Shown: positions 49,011 through 61,717 of the stretch, piece by piece
Layout: every line of letters begins with the position of its first letter
Position numbering within the stretch: the first letter of the stretch is position 1
NCBI RefSeq assembly: GCF_913775985.1
Contig: NZ_CAJYMB010000087.1
Coordinates: 18,259-82,258 of the forward strand
From: an uncultured Pluralibacter sp.
Lineage (GTDB): Bacteria; Pseudomonadota; Gammaproteobacteria; Enterobacterales; Enterobacteriaceae
DNA length: 64,000 nt
Reading direction: 5' to 3'
The notes under the pieces: model-generated
Told to the model about the DNA's origin: nothing
The model's database searches: none
The model's input: only the letters and a program-made list of their open reading frames with translations
Program-made: the position numbers and the translations under genes

Positions 49011-50647
49011 CGCCAGGAGAAATTCGGCGCCTCTACTTTATCGTCCACACCTTTTTAAGCTACGGGCTGGATGAGCTGATCCCCAAAATGCGCATTACGC
49101 TGCCGCTGCGCATCTGGCGGCGCATGCTCTTCTGGATGCCTAACCGGCATAAAGACCAGCCCTTAGGCGAACGCCTGCGGCTGGCGCTGCAGGAGCTGGG
49201 CCCGGTATGGATCAAGTTTGGGCAAATGCTCTCTACCCGGCGCGACCTGTTCCCTCCGCTCATTGCCGATCAGCTGGCGATGCTGCAGGACCGGGTGGCC
49301 CCCTTTGATGGCAGGCTGGCGAAAAAGCAGATCGAGCAGGCGATGGGTAACATCCCGGTAGAGACCTGGTTTGATGATTTCGATATCAACCCGCTGGCCT
49401 CTGCCTCCATTGCGCAGGTGCATACCGCCAGGCTTAAAGAGAACGGTAAAGAGATCGTCATTAAAGTTATCCGTCCGGACATTCTTCCGATCATCAAAGC
49501 GGATATGAAACTTATCTACCGCCTCGCGCGCTGGGTGCCAAGGCTGCTGCCGGACGGCCGCCGCCTGCGCCCGCGCGAGGTTGTCCGCGAGTATGAGAAA
49601 ACCCTGCTGGATGAGCTGAACCTGCTGCGTGAAGCCGCCAACGGTATCCAGCTGCGGCGCAACTTTGAAGACAGCCCGATGCTGTATGTCCCGGAGGTGT
49701 ACTCGGACTACTGCAGCCAGAATATGCTGGTAATGGAGCGCATTTACGGTATCCCGGTCTCTGACGTGCCGGCGCTGGAGGCGCAAAACACCAACATGAA
49801 GCTGCTGGCCGAGCGCGGCGTGCAGGTGTTCTTCACTCAGGTGTTTCGCGACAGTTTCTTTCACGCCGATATGCACCCCGGTAATATCTTTGTCAGCCGT
49901 GAACATCCTGAAAATCCTAAGTATATTGGCATCGACTGCGGTATCGTCGGTTCGCTGAACAAAGAAGATAAGCGCTATCTGGCCGAGAACTTTATCGCCT
50001 TCTTTAATCGCGATTACCGCAAAGTGGCCGAGCTGCACGTGGATTCCGGCTGGGTGCCGTCTGACACCAATGTGGAAGAGTTTGAGTTTGCGATCCGCAC
50101 GGTATGCGAGCCCATTTTTGAAAAGCCGCTGGCGGAGATCTCTTTTGGCCACGTGCTGTTAAACCTGTTTAATACCGCCCGGCGCTTTAATATGGAAGTG
50201 CAGCCGCAGCTGGTGCTGCTGCAGAAAACGCTGCTTTACGTGGAAGGTGTCGGCCGTCAGCTCTATCCTCAATTAGATCTGTGGAAAACGGCAAAGCCTT
50301 TTCTGGAGTCGTGGATCAAAGATCAGGTTGGGTTTCCGGCGCTGGTGCGAGCGGTAAAAGAGAAAGGGCCGTTCTGGGTTGAAAAAATGCCCGAGATCCC
50401 GGAGCTGATTTACAACAGTTTGCGCCAGGGCAAAAGCCTGCAGAGCAGTATTGATAAAATCGCCCGCGAATTAGAAACTCACCATGTCCGGCAGGCGCAA
50501 TCTCGCTACTTATTTGGCGTAGGCGCGGTGCTGATGCTGAGCGGGACGCTGCTGCTGATTAACAGGCCAGACTGGGGATATGACCCGGCGTGGCTTATGG
50601 TTGCAGGTGTCATCGTCTGGCTGCCAGGATGGCGGAAAGGTCGCTGA
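49007..50647 (+). CDS. ubiB: ubiquinone biosynthesis ATPase/kinase-like UbiB
   Basis: A 546-residue ABC1/ADCK/UbiB protein from the ATG at 49007 ([35 protein letters not shown]). The KxGQ-type motif [17 protein letters not shown], the alanine-rich loop [19 protein letters not shown] with the ATP lysine, and DMHPGNIF and IDCGIVG mark the atypical kinase fold. Two C-terminal membrane helices end the protein ([19 protein letters not shown] and [14 protein letters not shown]). tatA follows 76 bp later. Confidence 0.96.
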   Translation: MTPGEIRRLYFIVHTFLSYGLDELIPKMRITLPLRIWRRMLFWMPNRHKDQPLGERLRLALQELGPVWIKFGQMLSTRRDLFPPLIADQLAMLQDRVAPFDGRLAKKQIEQAMGNIPVETWFDDFDINPLASASIAQVHTARLKENGKEIVIKVIRPDILPIIKADMKLIYRLARWVPRLLPDGRRLRPREVVREYEKTLLDELNLLREAANGIQLRRNFEDSPMLYVPEVYSDYCSQNMLVMERIYGIPVSDVPALEAQNTNMKLLAERGVQVFFTQVFRDSFFHADMHPGNIFVSREHPENPKYIGIDCGIVGSLNKEDKRYLAENFIAFFNRDYRKVAELHVDSGWVPSDTNVEEFEFAIRTVCEPIFEKPLAEISFGHVLLNLFNTARRFNMEVQPQLVLLQKTLLYVEGVGRQLYPQLDLWKTAKPFLESWIKDQVGFPALVRAVKEKGPFWVEKMPEIPELIYNSLRQGKSLQSSIDKIARELETHHVRQAQSRYLFGVGAVLMLSGTLLLINRPDWGYDPAWLMVAGVIVWLPGWRKGR

Positions 50648-50723
50648 TTTTAAATGCGTTATTACTGGTGCGCGTCGTTGCGCACTCCTGAATTTAACTA
50701 TCATCTAACACAGAGGAATATGT

Positions 50724-50984
50724 ATGGGTGGTATCAGTATTTGGCAGTTGTTGATTGTTGTGCTCCTCGTTGTACTGGTTTTCGGTACTAAAAAACTGGG
50801 CTCGCTGGGTTCCGATCTTGGCGCCTCAATTAAAGGCTTCAAAAAAGCGATGGGCGACGACGACGACAAGAGTAAAAAAGAATCCTCGGTAGAGGATGCA
50901 GACTTTACACAGAAATCGCTCTCTGAAAAGCAGGCCGAGGCCGGCAAAGATGAGGCGAAGCGCCACGACAAAGAGCAGGTATAA
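50724..50984 (+). CDS. tatA: Sec-independent translocase subunit TatA
   Basis: An 86-residue TatA with the N-terminal membrane helix ([25 protein letters not shown]), the FGTKKL hinge, an amphipathic helix ([19 protein letters not shown]) and a charged tail. TatA assembles into the pore for folded proteins carrying twin-arginine signals. A CAGAGGAA site precedes the start. tatB begins 3 bp after its stop. Confidence 0.98.
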   Translation: MGGISIWQLLIVVLLVVLVFGTKKLGSLGSDLGASIKGFKKAMGDDDDKSKKESSVEDADFTQKSLSEKQAEAGKDEAKRHDKEQV

Positions 50985-50987
50985 CTT

Positions 50988-51536
50988 GTGTTTGATATTG
51001 GTTTCAGTGAACTGCTGCTGGTATTCATCATTGGGCTGGTGGTCCTCGGTCCCAAACGCCTGCCAGTAGCTGTCAAAACCGTTGTGGGGTGGATCCGCGC
51101 GATCCGCTCGATGGCGACCACGGTGCAGAACGAGCTGGCTCAGGAACTGAAGCTGCAGGAGTTTCAGGACAGCCTGAAAAAAGTTGAGAAGGCGAGCCTG
51201 AACAATCTGACGCCGGAGCTGAAAGAGTCGATGGATGAACTGCGGGAAGCCGCAGAGTCGATGAAGCGTTCATATGTACAGTCAGATACCGAGCATGCGA
51301 GCGACGAGGCGAACACCATTCATAATCCGGTGGTGAAAGGCAGTGAAGCCGCCCGGGAAGGCGTGACGCCCGTTTCTGCAGAGAACCAGGCCAGCGCCGA
51401 ACCCCAGGCACCAGCCTCTGCGGCGGAACACGATGCGCCCGAGTCACCGGTTAAAGCGCCGGAAAACGTGAAGCCAGCCGCTGCGGCGCCGGTTTCTGAA
51501 TCATCACCTGCAACCAGCGATACTCCACGGTCATGA
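50988..51536 (+). CDS. tatB: Sec-independent translocase subunit TatB
   Basis: TatB forms the Tat signal-peptide receptor with TatC. It starts with GTG (50988) and has 182 residues, about ten more than E. coli as I recall. The membrane helix is [26 protein letters not shown], followed by a helical domain. The C-terminus (from about residue 115) is an alanine/proline/serine/glutamate-rich low-complexity tail. It overlaps tatC by four bases. Confidence 0.97.
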   Translation: MFDIGFSELLLVFIIGLVVLGPKRLPVAVKTVVGWIRAIRSMATTVQNELAQELKLQEFQDSLKKVEKASLNNLTPELKESMDELREAAESMKRSYVQSDTEHASDEANTIHNPVVKGSEAAREGVTPVSAENQASAEPQAPASAAEHDAPESPVKAPENVKPAAAAPVSESSPATSDTPRS

Positions 51537-52300
51537 GCGTAGAAGATACTCAACCGCTGATCTCGCACCTGATAGAGCTGCGCAAGCGCCTCATCAACTG
51601 CATTATCGCGGTCTTTCTCATTTTTTTGGCGCTGGTCTACTTCGCCAATGATATTTATCAGCTGGTGGCTGCACCGCTGATCAACAAGATGCCGACCGGG
51701 GCCACGATGATTGCGACCGATGTTGCGTCGCCGTTTTTCACCCCGATCAAACTGACCTTTATGGTGTCGGTGATTCTGTCCGCCCCGGTGATTCTGTATC
51801 AGGTCTGGGCCTTTGTTGCGCCCGCGCTGTACAAGCACGAACGCCGGCTGGTGGTGCCGCTACTGTTTTCCAGCACGCTGCTATTTTACATCGGCATGGC
51901 CTTCGCCTACTTTGTGGTTTTCCCGCTGGCGTTTGGTTTCCTGACCCACACCGCACCGATTGGGGTGCAGGTATCAACCGATATCCGCAGCTACCTCGAT
52001 TTCGTCATGGGCCTGTTTATGGCGTTTGGCGTCTGCTTCGAGGTGCCGGTGGCTATTGTGCTGCTGTGCTGGGTTGGTGTAACCACGCCGGAAGATCTGC
52101 GCAAGAAGCGTCCCTACGTGCTGGTCGGGGCTTTTGTGGTCGGTATGCTGCTGACCCCGCCGGATGTGTTCTCGCAGACGCTGCTGGCAATCCCGATGTA
52201 CTGCCTGTTTGAGGTGGGGATCTTCTTCGCCCGCTTTTACAGCGGTAAGCGCTTATCCCGCGACGAAGACGCCGCGGCGGAAGAGACCGAAGAGCACTGA
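51533..52300 (+). CDS. tatC: Sec-independent translocase subunit TatC
   Basis: A six-helix membrane protein of 255 residues and the primary twin-arginine signal receptor. Conserved sites include the cytoplasmic N-terminal [13 protein letters not shown], the first periplasmic loop with [13 protein letters not shown], and [15 protein letters not shown]. The tail is acidic. A perfect hairpin lies between its stop and tatD. Confidence 0.98.
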   Translation: MSVEDTQPLISHLIELRKRLINCIIAVFLIFLALVYFANDIYQLVAAPLINKMPTGATMIATDVASPFFTPIKLTFMVSVILSAPVILYQVWAFVAPALYKHERRLVVPLLFSSTLLFYIGMAFAYFVVFPLAFGFLTHTAPIGVQVSTDIRSYLDFVMGLFMAFGVCFEVPVAIVLLCWVGVTTPEDLRKKRPYVLVGAFVVGMLLTPPDVFSQTLLAIPMYCLFEVGIFFARFYSGKRLSRDEDAAAEETEEH

Positions 52301-52311
52301 TTAGCTAAGTT

Positions 52312-52337
52312 AACAACCGCCCGAAAGGGCGGTTGTT
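52312..52337 (+). other. perfect hairpin between tatC and tatD
   Basis: An 11-bp perfect stem (AACAACCGCCC with GGGCGGTTGTT) and a GAAA tetraloop sit in the 51-bp gap. The expected T-run is missing (GTATGG follows), so it should be a weak terminator or an mRNA-stabilising structure at most. Confidence 0.7.
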
Positions 52338-52351
52338 GTATGGGAGAAAGC

Positions 52352-53134
52352 ATGTTTGATATTGGCGTTAACCTGACCAGCGCGCAGTTTGCCCGCGACC
52401 GCGATGAGGTTGTTTCTGAGGCTTTCGCCGCCGGGCTGAGCGGGATGCTTATCACCGGCACCAATCGCCATGAAAGCGAGGAGGCCTGCGGGCTGGCGCT
52501 GCGCTATAAGAACTGCTGGTCAACCGCGGGCGTGCATCCCCACGACAGCAGCAGCTGGACGCCGGAAGTTGAGCAGGCTATTCGCGAGATGGCCGCGCGG
52601 CCGCAGGTGGTCGCCGTCGGCGAGTGCGGTCTCGACTTTAATCGTAATTTCTCCACGCCTGCCGAGCAGGAGTCAGCCTTCAGCGCTCAGCTGGCGCTGG
52701 CTGCCTCGCTTAACAAACCTGTTTTTTTGCACTGCCGGGACGCTCACGAACGCTTTATGGCGCTGCTCTCACCGTGGCTCGATAAGCTGCCCGGCGCGGT
52801 GGTGCACTGTTTTACCGGCACGCGCGCTGAGCTTGAAGCCTGCCTGGCGCGCGGGCTGTATATTGGCATCACCGGCTGGGTGTGCGACGAACGCCGCGGG
52901 CTGGGGCTGCGCGAGCTGCTGCCGCTGATCCCGGCAGAACGGCTGCTGATTGAAACCGATGCGCCTTATCTTCTGCCGCGAGATCTTTCACCTAAGCCAG
53001 CGTCGCGCCGTAACGTGCCGGCGCATCTGCCGCATATCCTTGAGCGGATTGCCTACTGGCGGGGGGAAGTGAGCGATGAACTGGAACAGATAACGGATGA
53101 GAATGCCAAACGGCTGTTTGGCATCGATTTCTAG
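52352..53134 (+). CDS. tatD: 3'-5' ssDNA/RNA exonuclease TatD
   Basis: A 260-residue TatD-type metal-dependent nuclease from the ATG at 52352 ([20 protein letters not shown]). Metal-site segments are [40 protein letters not shown] and [14 protein letters not shown]. It is a TIM-barrel amidohydrolase and is not needed for Tat export. It is convergent with rfaH, with 2 bp between the stops. Confidence 0.96.
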   Translation: MFDIGVNLTSAQFARDRDEVVSEAFAAGLSGMLITGTNRHESEEACGLALRYKNCWSTAGVHPHDSSSWTPEVEQAIREMAARPQVVAVGECGLDFNRNFSTPAEQESAFSAQLALAASLNKPVFLHCRDAHERFMALLSPWLDKLPGAVVHCFTGTRAELEACLARGLYIGITGWVCDERRGLGLRELLPLIPAERLLIETDAPYLLPRDLSPKPASRRNVPAHLPHILERIAYWRGEVSDELEQITDENAKRLFGIDF

Positions 53135-53136
53135 CG

Positions 53137-53625
53137 TCAAACTTTGCGGAAGTCGGTATTTTTAACGCTCTGCAGGACCTGCTTGTTGAGCAGGTTAAGC
53201 AGCAGCATAGAGCGGGCTTCGCCGTCCGGCTCGCTGAAGATGGCTTTGAGGCCTTCAAAGGCGCCATCGGTTATCACTACGCTATCGCCAGAGTAGGGCG
53301 TTTCCGGGTCGGTTACGTCGTCGGGCTTGTAAATTGAGAGCTGGTGAATCACCTTTGAGGGCACCGTAGCCGGCAGTCCGCCAAAGCGCACAAAGCTGCT
53401 GACGCCGCGGGTGGCGCTAATGGTGGTAGTGTGTATCACTTCCGGGTCGAATTCGACGAACATATAGTTAGGGAAAAGCGGCTCGCTGACGGTAGTACGC
53501 TTTCCGCGCACAATTTTTTCCAGGGCGATCGTGGGCGCCAGGCAATTAACCTCCTGGCGTTCAAGATGTTCCTGGGCCCGCTGGAGTTGCCCGCGTTTGC
53601 AGTAAAGTAAGTACCAGGCTTGCAT
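53137..53625 (-). CDS. rfaH: transcription antitermination factor RfaH
   Basis: RfaH is a NusG paralogue recruited at ops sites to promote transcription of long envelope operons (LPS, capsule, pili). The ATG at 53625 ([33 protein letters not shown]) gives 162 residues. The N-terminal NGN domain and a KOW-containing C-terminal domain ([25 protein letters not shown]) are separated by a linker. It is divergent from ubiD, with 156 bp between. Confidence 0.98.
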   Translation of the reverse strand: MQAWYLLYCKRGQLQRAQEHLERQEVNCLAPTIALEKIVRGKRTTVSEPLFPNYMFVEFDPEVIHTTTISATRGVSSFVRFGGLPATVPSKVIHQLSIYKPDDVTDPETPYSGDSVVITDGAFEGLKAIFSEPDGEARSMLLLNLLNKQVLQSVKNTDFRKV

Positions 53626-53781
53626 AGTCGCTCTTTTCTGTGAATCCCGGAGGATCATAGCAAAACGCGGAACGATAGCGAAAAGGATTATGCGAACTAC
53701 TGCTTTTGGTTTACGCGAATTTAACAAAATTACAGCATCTGCCTGTTGAAAACCGTATAATGAAACGCTTACACAGAGGCC

Positions 53782-55278
53782 ATGACTGACCCAATGAAAT
53801 ACCAAGATCTACGCGATTTCCTGACGCAGCTGGAGCAGCGGGGCGAGCTTAAACGCATTACCCTTCCCATCGATCCCCATCTTGAAATTACCGAGATTGC
53901 CGACCGTACCCTGCGGGCGGGCGGTCCGGCCCTGCTTTTTGAGAATCCCAAAGGCTACGATATGCCGGTGCTGTGCAACTTGTTTGGAACGCCCAAACGC
54001 GTGGCGCTGGGTATGGGCCAGGAGGACGTCAGCGCCCTGCGTGAAGTGGGAAAACTGCTGGCGTTTCTGAAAGAGCCGGAGCCGCCGAAAGGTTTTCGCG
54101 ATCTGTTCGACAAGCTGCCGCAGTTTAAGCAGGTGCTGAATATGCCCACTAAGCGGCAGCGCAGCGCGCCCTGCCAGCAGGTGGTTACCTCTGGCGACAG
54201 CGTCGATCTGACTCGCATCCCAATTATGACCTGCTGGCCGGAAGATGCCGCGCCGCTGATCACCTGGGGCTTAACGGTAACCCGCGGGCCGCACAAAGAG
54301 CGGCAGAACCTCGGGATCTATCGCCAGCAGCTGATCGGCAAGAACAAGCTGATTATGCGCTGGCTGTCGCACCGCGGCGGCGCGCTTGATTTTCAGGAGT
54401 GGTGCGCCGCGCATCCCGGCGAGCGTTTTCCGGTTTCGGTTGCGCTGGGGGCCGATCCGGCGACTATCCTGGGCGCCGTTACGCCGGTGCCGGATACGCT
54501 GTCGGAATACGCGTTTGCCGGACTGCTGCGCGGCACTAAAACCGAGGTGGTCAAATGCATTTCTAACGATCTCGAAGTGCCCGCCAGCGCAGAAATCGTG
54601 CTCGAAGGCTATATTGAGCCCGGCGAAATGGCGCCGGAAGGCCCTTACGGCGACCATACCGGCTACTATAATGAAGTGGATAACTTCCCGGTGTTCACCG
54701 TCACCCACATTACCCGCCGCGAAGATGCAATCTATCACTCAACCTACACCGGTCGTCCACCGGACGAGCCGGCGGTGCTGGGCGTTGCGCTCAACGAAGT
54801 GTTTGTACCGATTCTGCAAAAGCAGTTCCCGGAAATTGTCGATTTCTACCTGCCGCCGGAAGGCTGCTCGTACCGGCTGGCGGTGGTGACGATGAAGAAA
54901 CAGTACGCCGGGCACGCCAAGCGCGTGATGATGGGCGTATGGTCTTTCCTGCGCCAGTTTATGTATACCAAGTTCGTTATCGTCTGCGACGATGACGTCA
55001 ACGCCCGCGACTGGAATGACGTTATCTGGGCGATCACTACCAGGATGGACCCGGCTCGTGATACGGTACTGGTGGAGAATACGCCAATTGATTATCTGGA
55101 TTTCGCTTCGCCGGTTTCCGGCCTGGGTTCGAAAATGGGGCTTGATGCTACCAATAAATGGCCGGGCGAAACTCAGCGCGAGTGGGGTCGACCCATTAAA
55201 AAAGATCCTGAGGTAACGGCGAGAATCGACGCTATCTGGGATGAGCTGGCCATCTTTAGCGACGGTAAAAGCGCCTGA
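53782..55278 (+). CDS. ubiD: 4-hydroxy-3-octaprenylbenzoate decarboxylase UbiD
   Basis: UbiD is the prenyl-FMN-dependent decarboxylase in ubiquinone synthesis, with its flavin made by UbiX. The 498-residue protein has [24 protein letters not shown], the substrate/cofactor residues in [15 protein letters not shown] [39 protein letters not shown] and [12 protein letters not shown]. The ATG at 53794 is the alternative start. Confidence 0.97.
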   Translation: MTDPMKYQDLRDFLTQLEQRGELKRITLPIDPHLEITEIADRTLRAGGPALLFENPKGYDMPVLCNLFGTPKRVALGMGQEDVSALREVGKLLAFLKEPEPPKGFRDLFDKLPQFKQVLNMPTKRQRSAPCQQVVTSGDSVDLTRIPIMTCWPEDAAPLITWGLTVTRGPHKERQNLGIYRQQLIGKNKLIMRWLSHRGGALDFQEWCAAHPGERFPVSVALGADPATILGAVTPVPDTLSEYAFAGLLRGTKTEVVKCISNDLEVPASAEIVLEGYIEPGEMAPEGPYGDHTGYYNEVDNFPVFTVTHITRREDAIYHSTYTGRPPDEPAVLGVALNEVFVPILQKQFPEIVDFYLPPEGCSYRLAVVTMKKQYAGHAKRVMMGVWSFLRQFMYTKFVIVCDDDVNARDWNDVIWAITTRMDPARDTVLVENTPIDYLDFASPVSGLGSKMGLDATNKWPGETQREWGRPIKKDPEVTARIDAIWDELAIFSDGKSA

Positions 55279-55320
55279 CGCGCTGCCGTGTTTGCCTTTT
55301 AGACCCAATAGAGGGAGCGC

Positions 55321-56022
55321 ATGACAACCTTAAGCTGTAAAGTCACCTCGGTAGATGCTATCACCGATACGGTATATCGCGTTCGTTTAGAGCCTAAAGC
55401 GCCGTTTTCCTTCCGCGCGGGCCAGTACCTGATGGTGGTAATGGATGAGCGGGACAAGCGCCCGTTTTCTATGGCGTCTACGCCGGATGAGCAGAAGTTT
55501 ATTGAGCTGCATATCGGTGCCTCTGAGCTGAACCTGTATGCGATGGCTGTCATGGACCGCATTCTGAAGGAGCAGGAGATCGAAGTGGATATGCCACACG
55601 GTGAAGCGTGGCTGCGTGAAGATTCTTCCCGCCCGATAGTGCTTATCGCTGGCGGAACCGGCTTCTCCTACGTGCGCTCCATTCTGCTGACCGCGCTGGC
55701 GCAGGATCCGAATCGCGACATTACTATCTACTGGGGCGGCCGCGAAGAGAAGCATCTGTACGATCTGTCCGAGCTTGAAGCGCTCTCTGTAACCCATCCG
55801 AATCTGCGTATTGAACCGGTGGTTGAGCAGCCGGAAGAGGGCTGGCGGGGCCGTAACGGTACCGTGCTGACCGCAGTACTGCAGGATTACGGCACACTGG
55901 CGGAGCACGACATCTATATCGCCGGCCGCTTTGAGATGGCAAAAATCGCGCGGGACCTGTTCTGCAACGAGCGTCAGGCTCGTGAAGATCGCCTGTTTGG
56001 CGATGCGTTCGCGTTTATCTAA
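55321..56022 (+). CDS. fre: NAD(P)H-flavin reductase
   Basis: Fre reduces free riboflavin, FMN and FAD with NAD(P)H. The 233-residue ferredoxin-reductase-type protein has the flavin motif R47-PFS50, and [16 protein letters not shown] for nucleotide binding. It ends in LFGDAFAFI. It lies 42 bp after ubiD, with an AGGGAGCG ribosome-binding region. It is convergent with fadA. Confidence 0.97.
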   Translation: MTTLSCKVTSVDAITDTVYRVRLEPKAPFSFRAGQYLMVVMDERDKRPFSMASTPDEQKFIELHIGASELNLYAMAVMDRILKEQEIEVDMPHGEAWLREDSSRPIVLIAGGTGFSYVRSILLTALAQDPNRDITIYWGGREEKHLYDLSELEALSVTHPNLRIEPVVEQPEEGWRGRNGTVLTAVLQDYGTLAEHDIYIAGRFEMAKIARDLFCNERQAREDRLFGDAFAFI

Positions 56023-56028
56023 ACGACA

Positions 56029-56059
56029 GACATAAAAAACCCGCCCCTGACAGGCGGGA
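56029..56059 (-). terminator. bidirectional hairpin, fadBA terminator
   Basis: On the minus strand CCCGCC-TGTCAGG-GGCGGG is followed by TTTTTTATG, a good terminator for fadBA. The plus strand has no T-tail, so fre transcripts are probably ended less efficiently. Confidence 0.75.
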
Positions 56060-56180
56060 AGCACGGCAACTAAACTCTCTCTTTGCCGCCGCGGCCATTA
56101 CTGCGTTAACTACGCGGAGTGTGGCAACGGCGGCATTGAGGTCATACTTTTCTACACGGCAGATTACCCGCCTTCACGCC

Positions 56181-57353
<1,173 letters not shown>

Positions 57354-59543
57354 TTAAGCCGTTTTCAGCTCGCCCACCGGACGGGCAGGTTCAACCGGGG
57401 GATAATATGCTTCGTTAGCGCGCGCTTTGCTGCTCAGGCCTGCCGGCACTTCATACAGCGGGCCGAGCTGCTGATACTGCTGCGCCATGTCGAGGTATCT
57501 GGCACTGCCGAGAGTATCCAGCCAGCGGAAGGCACCGCCGTGGAACGGCGGGAAGCCGAGGCCGTAAACCAGCGCCATATCCGCCTCGGCGGGGCTTGCG
57601 ATAATGCCCTCTTCCAGGCAGCGTGCGACTTCGTTGACCATCGGGATCATCATGCGGGCGATAATCTCTTCTTCGCTGAAGTCGCGTTTTGCCTGACTGA
57701 CCTCGGCCAGCAGCGCATCAATTGCCGGATCTTCTTCTTTCTTTGGTTTCCCTTTACTGTCTTCTTTATAGCGCCAGAAGCCGAGGCCGTTCTTCTGTCC
57801 GAAACGTCCTGCGTCGAACAGGGCATCAATCGCGTCGCGATAATCTTTCTGCATCCGCTGCGGGAAGCCGGCGGCCATCACCGCCTGGGCGTGGTGGGCG
57901 GTATCAATGCCGACCACATCCAGTAAATAGGCCGGGCCCATCGGCCAGCCGAAGACTTTTTCCATCACTTTATCGACTTTGCGGAAGTCTGCGCCGTCGC
58001 GCAGCAGCTGGCTAAAGCCGGCAAAATAGGGGAACAGTACGCGGTTAACGAAGAAGCCGGGGCAGTCGTTAACCACGATCGGCGTTTTGCCCATTTTGCT
58101 GGCCCAGGCGACCACTTTGGCGATGGTCTGCTCGCTGGTTTTCTCCCCGCGAATAACCTCGACCAGCGGCATCCTGTGCACCGGGTTGAAGAAGTGCATA
58201 CCGCAGAAGTTTTCCGGGCGCTTCAGCACGCTGGCCAGTTCACCAATGGGAATGGTCGAGGTATTCGACGCCAGCACGGTATCTGGACGCACTTTATCTT
58301 CCGTCTCTGCCAGCACGGCTTTTTTCACCTTCGGGTTTTCAACGACCGCTTCGACAACCACATCGACACGGTCAAAACCGCTGTACTCCAGGGTTGGCTG
58401 AATGGTAGCGATAACGCCTGCAAGTTTCAGTCCGTCGATTTTTCCGCGCTCCAGCTGCTTATTAAGCAGCTTGGCGGCTTCGTTCATGCCCAGCGTCAGG
58501 GATTTATCGTTGATGTCTTTCATGATGACCGGCACGCCTTTCCAGGCGGACTGGTAGGCGATGCCGCCGCCCATGATCCCGGCGCCCAGTACCGCAGCCT
58601 GCTTCGGCGTCTCAACATTTTTGGTGAGCTTCTTCGCCTGGCCCTTCACAAACTGATCGTTGAGAAAGATGCCGACCAGTGCGCGGGCCTCTTTTGAGCG
58701 GGCCAGCGGCACAAAGCTCTTATTTTCCAGCTCGAGCGCCGCATCCCGGCCCAGGCCAGCTGCCGCCTCAATAGTTTTCACTGCGGTGATGGGCGCCGGA
58801 TAGTGTTTACCTGCGGTCTGCATCACCATGCCTTTGGCGATCGTAAAGCTCATGGCAGCTTCAATCTTGCTGAGCTTCAGCGGCTCCAGCTTCGGCTGGC
58901 GTTTTGCTTTCCAGTCCAGATCGCCGGCGATGGCCTGGCGCAGCACGGCGATGGCGCCGTCGCGCAGCTTCTCAGGCTTCACCACGCCGTCAACCAGGCC
59001 GACTTTCAGCGCCTGCTCGGCGCCAACGTCTTTGCCGGCGGCAATGATCTCCAGCGCGCTGTCGGCACCCAGCAGGCGCGGCATCCGCACCGAGCCGCCA
59101 AATCCCGGCATAATGCCCAATTTAGTTTCCGGCAGGCCGATCCGCAGATCCGGCGTTGCCAGACGATAATCTACGGCCAGCACGCATTCGCAGCCGCCGC
59201 CCAGCGCGTAGCCATTCACGGCGGCGATGGTGGGAACCGGCAGATCTTCGAGGCGATTAAAAACGCTGTTGGCAAATGCGAGCCACTGGCTCAGCTGCTC
59301 CTGGGGAACCTGGAACAGCCCGAGAAATTCGGTGATATCGGCGCCCACAATAAAGGCGGCTTTTTCGGAGCGCAGCAGCAGGCCTTTAAGCGCGTCTTCT
59401 TTTTCAATAACGTCCAGCGCCTCGCCGAGGCTGGCGACGGTTGCGGTATCAAGCTTGTTAACTGAACCGGGGGCATCGAAAACCAGTTCGGCAATGCCGT
59501 CTTCCAGCCAGTCGAGGTACAGGGTATCGCCTTTGTAGAGCAT
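57354..59543 (-). CDS. fadB: fatty acid oxidation complex alpha subunit FadB
   Basis: FadB carries enoyl-CoA hydratase, 3-hydroxyacyl-CoA dehydrogenase and isomerase activities. The 729-residue protein has an N-terminal crotonase domain with E119 (GGGCEC) and E139 ([15 protein letters not shown]). A Rossmann [14 protein letters not shown] follows near 320, and the dehydrogenase [15 protein letters not shown]. It heads the fadBA operon, which has a FadR site upstream and is divergent from pepQ. Confidence 0.98.
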   Translation of the reverse strand: MLYKGDTLYLDWLEDGIAELVFDAPGSVNKLDTATVASLGEALDVIEKEDALKGLLLRSEKAAFIVGADITEFLGLFQVPQEQLSQWLAFANSVFNRLEDLPVPTIAAVNGYALGGGCECVLAVDYRLATPDLRIGLPETKLGIMPGFGGSVRMPRLLGADSALEIIAAGKDVGAEQALKVGLVDGVVKPEKLRDGAIAVLRQAIAGDLDWKAKRQPKLEPLKLSKIEAAMSFTIAKGMVMQTAGKHYPAPITAVKTIEAAAGLGRDAALELENKSFVPLARSKEARALVGIFLNDQFVKGQAKKLTKNVETPKQAAVLGAGIMGGGIAYQSAWKGVPVIMKDINDKSLTLGMNEAAKLLNKQLERGKIDGLKLAGVIATIQPTLEYSGFDRVDVVVEAVVENPKVKKAVLAETEDKVRPDTVLASNTSTIPIGELASVLKRPENFCGMHFFNPVHRMPLVEVIRGEKTSEQTIAKVVAWASKMGKTPIVVNDCPGFFVNRVLFPYFAGFSQLLRDGADFRKVDKVMEKVFGWPMGPAYLLDVVGIDTAHHAQAVMAAGFPQRMQKDYRDAIDALFDAGRFGQKNGLGFWRYKEDSKGKPKKEEDPAIDALLAEVSQAKRDFSEEEIIARMMIPMVNEVARCLEEGIIASPAEADMALVYGLGFPPFHGGAFRWLDTLGSARYLDMAQQYQQLGPLYEVPAGLSSKARANEAYYPPVEPARPVGELKTA

Positions 59544-59569
59544 GTCAGTCTCCTGAATCCAGCAAAGTG

Positions 59570-59586
59570 ATCTGGTCGTACCAGAT
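59570..59586. promoter_or_regulatory. FadR operator of fadBA
   Basis: The 17-mer ATCTGGTCGTACCAGAT is a near-perfect palindrome that fits the FadR consensus. It lies 27 bp upstream of the fadB start. FadR would repress fadBA until long-chain acyl-CoA is present. Confidence 0.88.
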
Positions 59587-59732
59587 GAAGCGAAGTGTGT
59601 ATTTTATGTTAATGGAATGCAAATTACTCTTTAAAGAAATGCCGCCTGGATCACGTCCGGGGAAAGAAGTCGGCGATTTAACGATGTGCTAAGATGCGGG
59701 GTTCATGGTCAAAAAATACAGAAGGGTAAAAG

Positions 59733-61064
59733 ATGGAATCTCTGGCCGCACTCTATAAAAATCATGTTGCTACGCTGCAGGAACGCGCTAAAGGCGTCCT
59801 TGAACGCTTTAAGCTGGATGCGCTGCTGATCCACTCCGGCGAGCTGATTAACGTTTTTCTCGACGATCATCCCTATCCGTTCAAAGTTAACCCGCAGTTC
59901 AAAGCCTGGGTGCCGGTCACGCAGGTGCCAAACTGCTGGCTGCTGGTGGACGGCGTCAGCAAGCCGAAGCTGTGGTTCTATCTGCCGGTAGACTACTGGC
60001 ACAATGTCGAGCCGCTGCCGACCTCCTTCTGGACCGAAGAGATTGAGCTTATTGCCCTGCCTAAAGCGGATGATATCGGCAGCCAGCTGCCTGCCGGGCG
60101 CGGCAACATCGCCTACATTGGCCCGGTAGCGGAAAGGGCGCGAAGCCTGGAGATTGCCGCCGGCAACATCAACCCGAAAGGGGTGATCGATTACCTGCAC
60201 TATTACCGCTCTTATAAAACAGACTATGAGCTGGCCTGCATGCGCGAAGCGCAGAAGATGGCAGTCAATGGCCACCGGGCAGCAGAAGAAGCGTTTATGT
60301 CCGGCATGAGCGAGTTTGACATCAATCTTGCTTACCTGACGGCTACGGGACACCGCGATACCGATGTGCCTTACAGCAACATCGTGGCCCTCAACGAGCA
60401 CGCGGCCGTGCTGCACTACACTAAGCTGGATCACAGCGCGCCGGCAGAAATGCGCAGCTTCCTGCTGGACGCTGGTGCCGAATACAATGGTTACGCTGCA
60501 GACCTGACCCGGACATGGGCGGCAAACGCCGATAGCGAATACGGTCAGCTGGTCAAAGCGGTCAATACCGAGCAGCTGGCGCTGATTGATACGCTGAAAG
60601 CAGGCGTAAGCTACGTTGATTACCATATTCAGTTCCATCAGCGTATTGCCAGGCTGCTGCGCAAGCATGAGATCCTGACCGACATGAGCGAAGAGGCGCT
60701 GGTAGAGAACAACCTCACCGGGCCGTTTATGCCGCACGGGCTGGGACATCCTCTGGGATTGCAGGTGCACGATGTCGCCGGTTTTATGCAGGACGACACC
60801 GGCACCCATCTCGCCGCGCCAGCGAAGTATCCTTATCTGCGCTGCACCCGCGTGCTGCAGCCGGGCATGGTGCTGACCATCGAGCCGGGGATCTATTTCA
60901 TTGAGTCACTGCTGGCGCCGTGGCGCGAAGGCGAATTCAGCAAGCACTTCAACTGGCAGAAAATTGAAGCCCTGAAACCGTTTGGCGGTATCCGCATTGA
61001 AGATAACGTGGTGATTCATGAAAGCGGCATCGAAAACATGACCCGGGATCTCAAGCTGGCCTGA
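59733..61064 (+). CDS. pepQ: Xaa-Pro dipeptidase
   Basis: PepQ cleaves Xaa-Pro dipeptides and has phosphotriesterase side activity. The 443-residue pita-bread metallopeptidase has the metal ligands in [42 protein letters not shown] and [10 protein letters not shown]. It overlaps yigZ by one base (TGATGG at 61062-61067). Confidence 0.97.
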   Translation: MESLAALYKNHVATLQERAKGVLERFKLDALLIHSGELINVFLDDHPYPFKVNPQFKAWVPVTQVPNCWLLVDGVSKPKLWFYLPVDYWHNVEPLPTSFWTEEIELIALPKADDIGSQLPAGRGNIAYIGPVAERARSLEIAAGNINPKGVIDYLHYYRSYKTDYELACMREAQKMAVNGHRAAEEAFMSGMSEFDINLAYLTATGHRDTDVPYSNIVALNEHAAVLHYTKLDHSAPAEMRSFLLDAGAEYNGYAADLTRTWAANADSEYGQLVKAVNTEQLALIDTLKAGVSYVDYHIQFHQRIARLLRKHEILTDMSEEALVENNLTGPFMPHGLGHPLGLQVHDVAGFMQDDTGTHLAAPAKYPYLRCTRVLQPGMVLTIEPGIYFIESLLAPWREGEFSKHFNWQKIEALKPFGGIRIEDNVVIHESGIENMTRDLKLA

Positions 61065-61678
61065 TGGAGAGCTGGCTCATACCCGCCGCGCCGGCAAGCG
61101 CGGAGGAAGAAATAAAGAAAAGCCGCTTTATTACCCTGTTGGCGCATACTGACGGGGTCGAGGCGGCGAAAGCGTTTGTGGCATCCGTCAGGGCGGCACA
61201 TCCCGATGCACGCCATCACTGCGTGGCCTGGGTTGCCGGCAGCCCTGACGATTCTCAGCAGCTGGGCTTTTCCGACGACGGCGAACCGGCAGGTACTGCC
61301 GGTAAACCGATGCTGGCCCAGCTGATGGGCAGCGGCGTCGGTGAAATAACCGCCGTCGTTGTACGCTACTACGGCGGCGTGCTGCTGGGCACCGGCGGGC
61401 TGGTGAAAGCCTACGGCGGCGGCGTGCACCAGGCGCTGGCGGCGCTGACCACCCAGCGCAAGACGCCGCTGACCGAATATACTGTGCAGTGTGAATACGG
61501 CCAGCTGGCGGGCCTTGAAAGTCTTCTCACCCAGTTTGGCGGGAAAATTATTAGCAGTGATTATCAGGCCGCGGTTGACCTTAAAGTGGCGCTGCCCCGC
61601 GCCGCACTGGCGGATTTTTCCACAAAGCTGGCCGATTTTAGCCGTGGTTCATTGCAATTACGCAGGATTGACGAATAA
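61064..61678 (+). CDS. yigZ: IMPACT/YigZ family protein
   Basis: A 204-residue protein of the UPF0029/IMPACT family. The N-terminal domain has EEEIKKSRFITLLAHTDGVEAAKAFVASVRAAHPDARHHCVAWV and FSDDGEPAGTAGKPMLAQL. VVRYYGGVLLGTGGLVKAYGGGV follows, then a C-terminal ferredoxin-like domain. The biochemical role is unknown; the family is linked to translation regulation in eukaryotes. It is coupled to pepQ and upstream of trkH. Confidence 0.95.
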   Translation: MESWLIPAAPASAEEEIKKSRFITLLAHTDGVEAAKAFVASVRAAHPDARHHCVAWVAGSPDDSQQLGFSDDGEPAGTAGKPMLAQLMGSGVGEITAVVVRYYGGVLLGTGGLVKAYGGGVHQALAALTTQRKTPLTEYTVQCEYGQLAGLESLLTQFGGKIISSDYQAAVDLKVALPRAALADFSTKLADFSRGSLQLRRIDE

Positions 61679-61717
61679 TCCCCGGTTTGTTTTTGCTTAT
61701 CAAAGGAAGCGGCAGAG

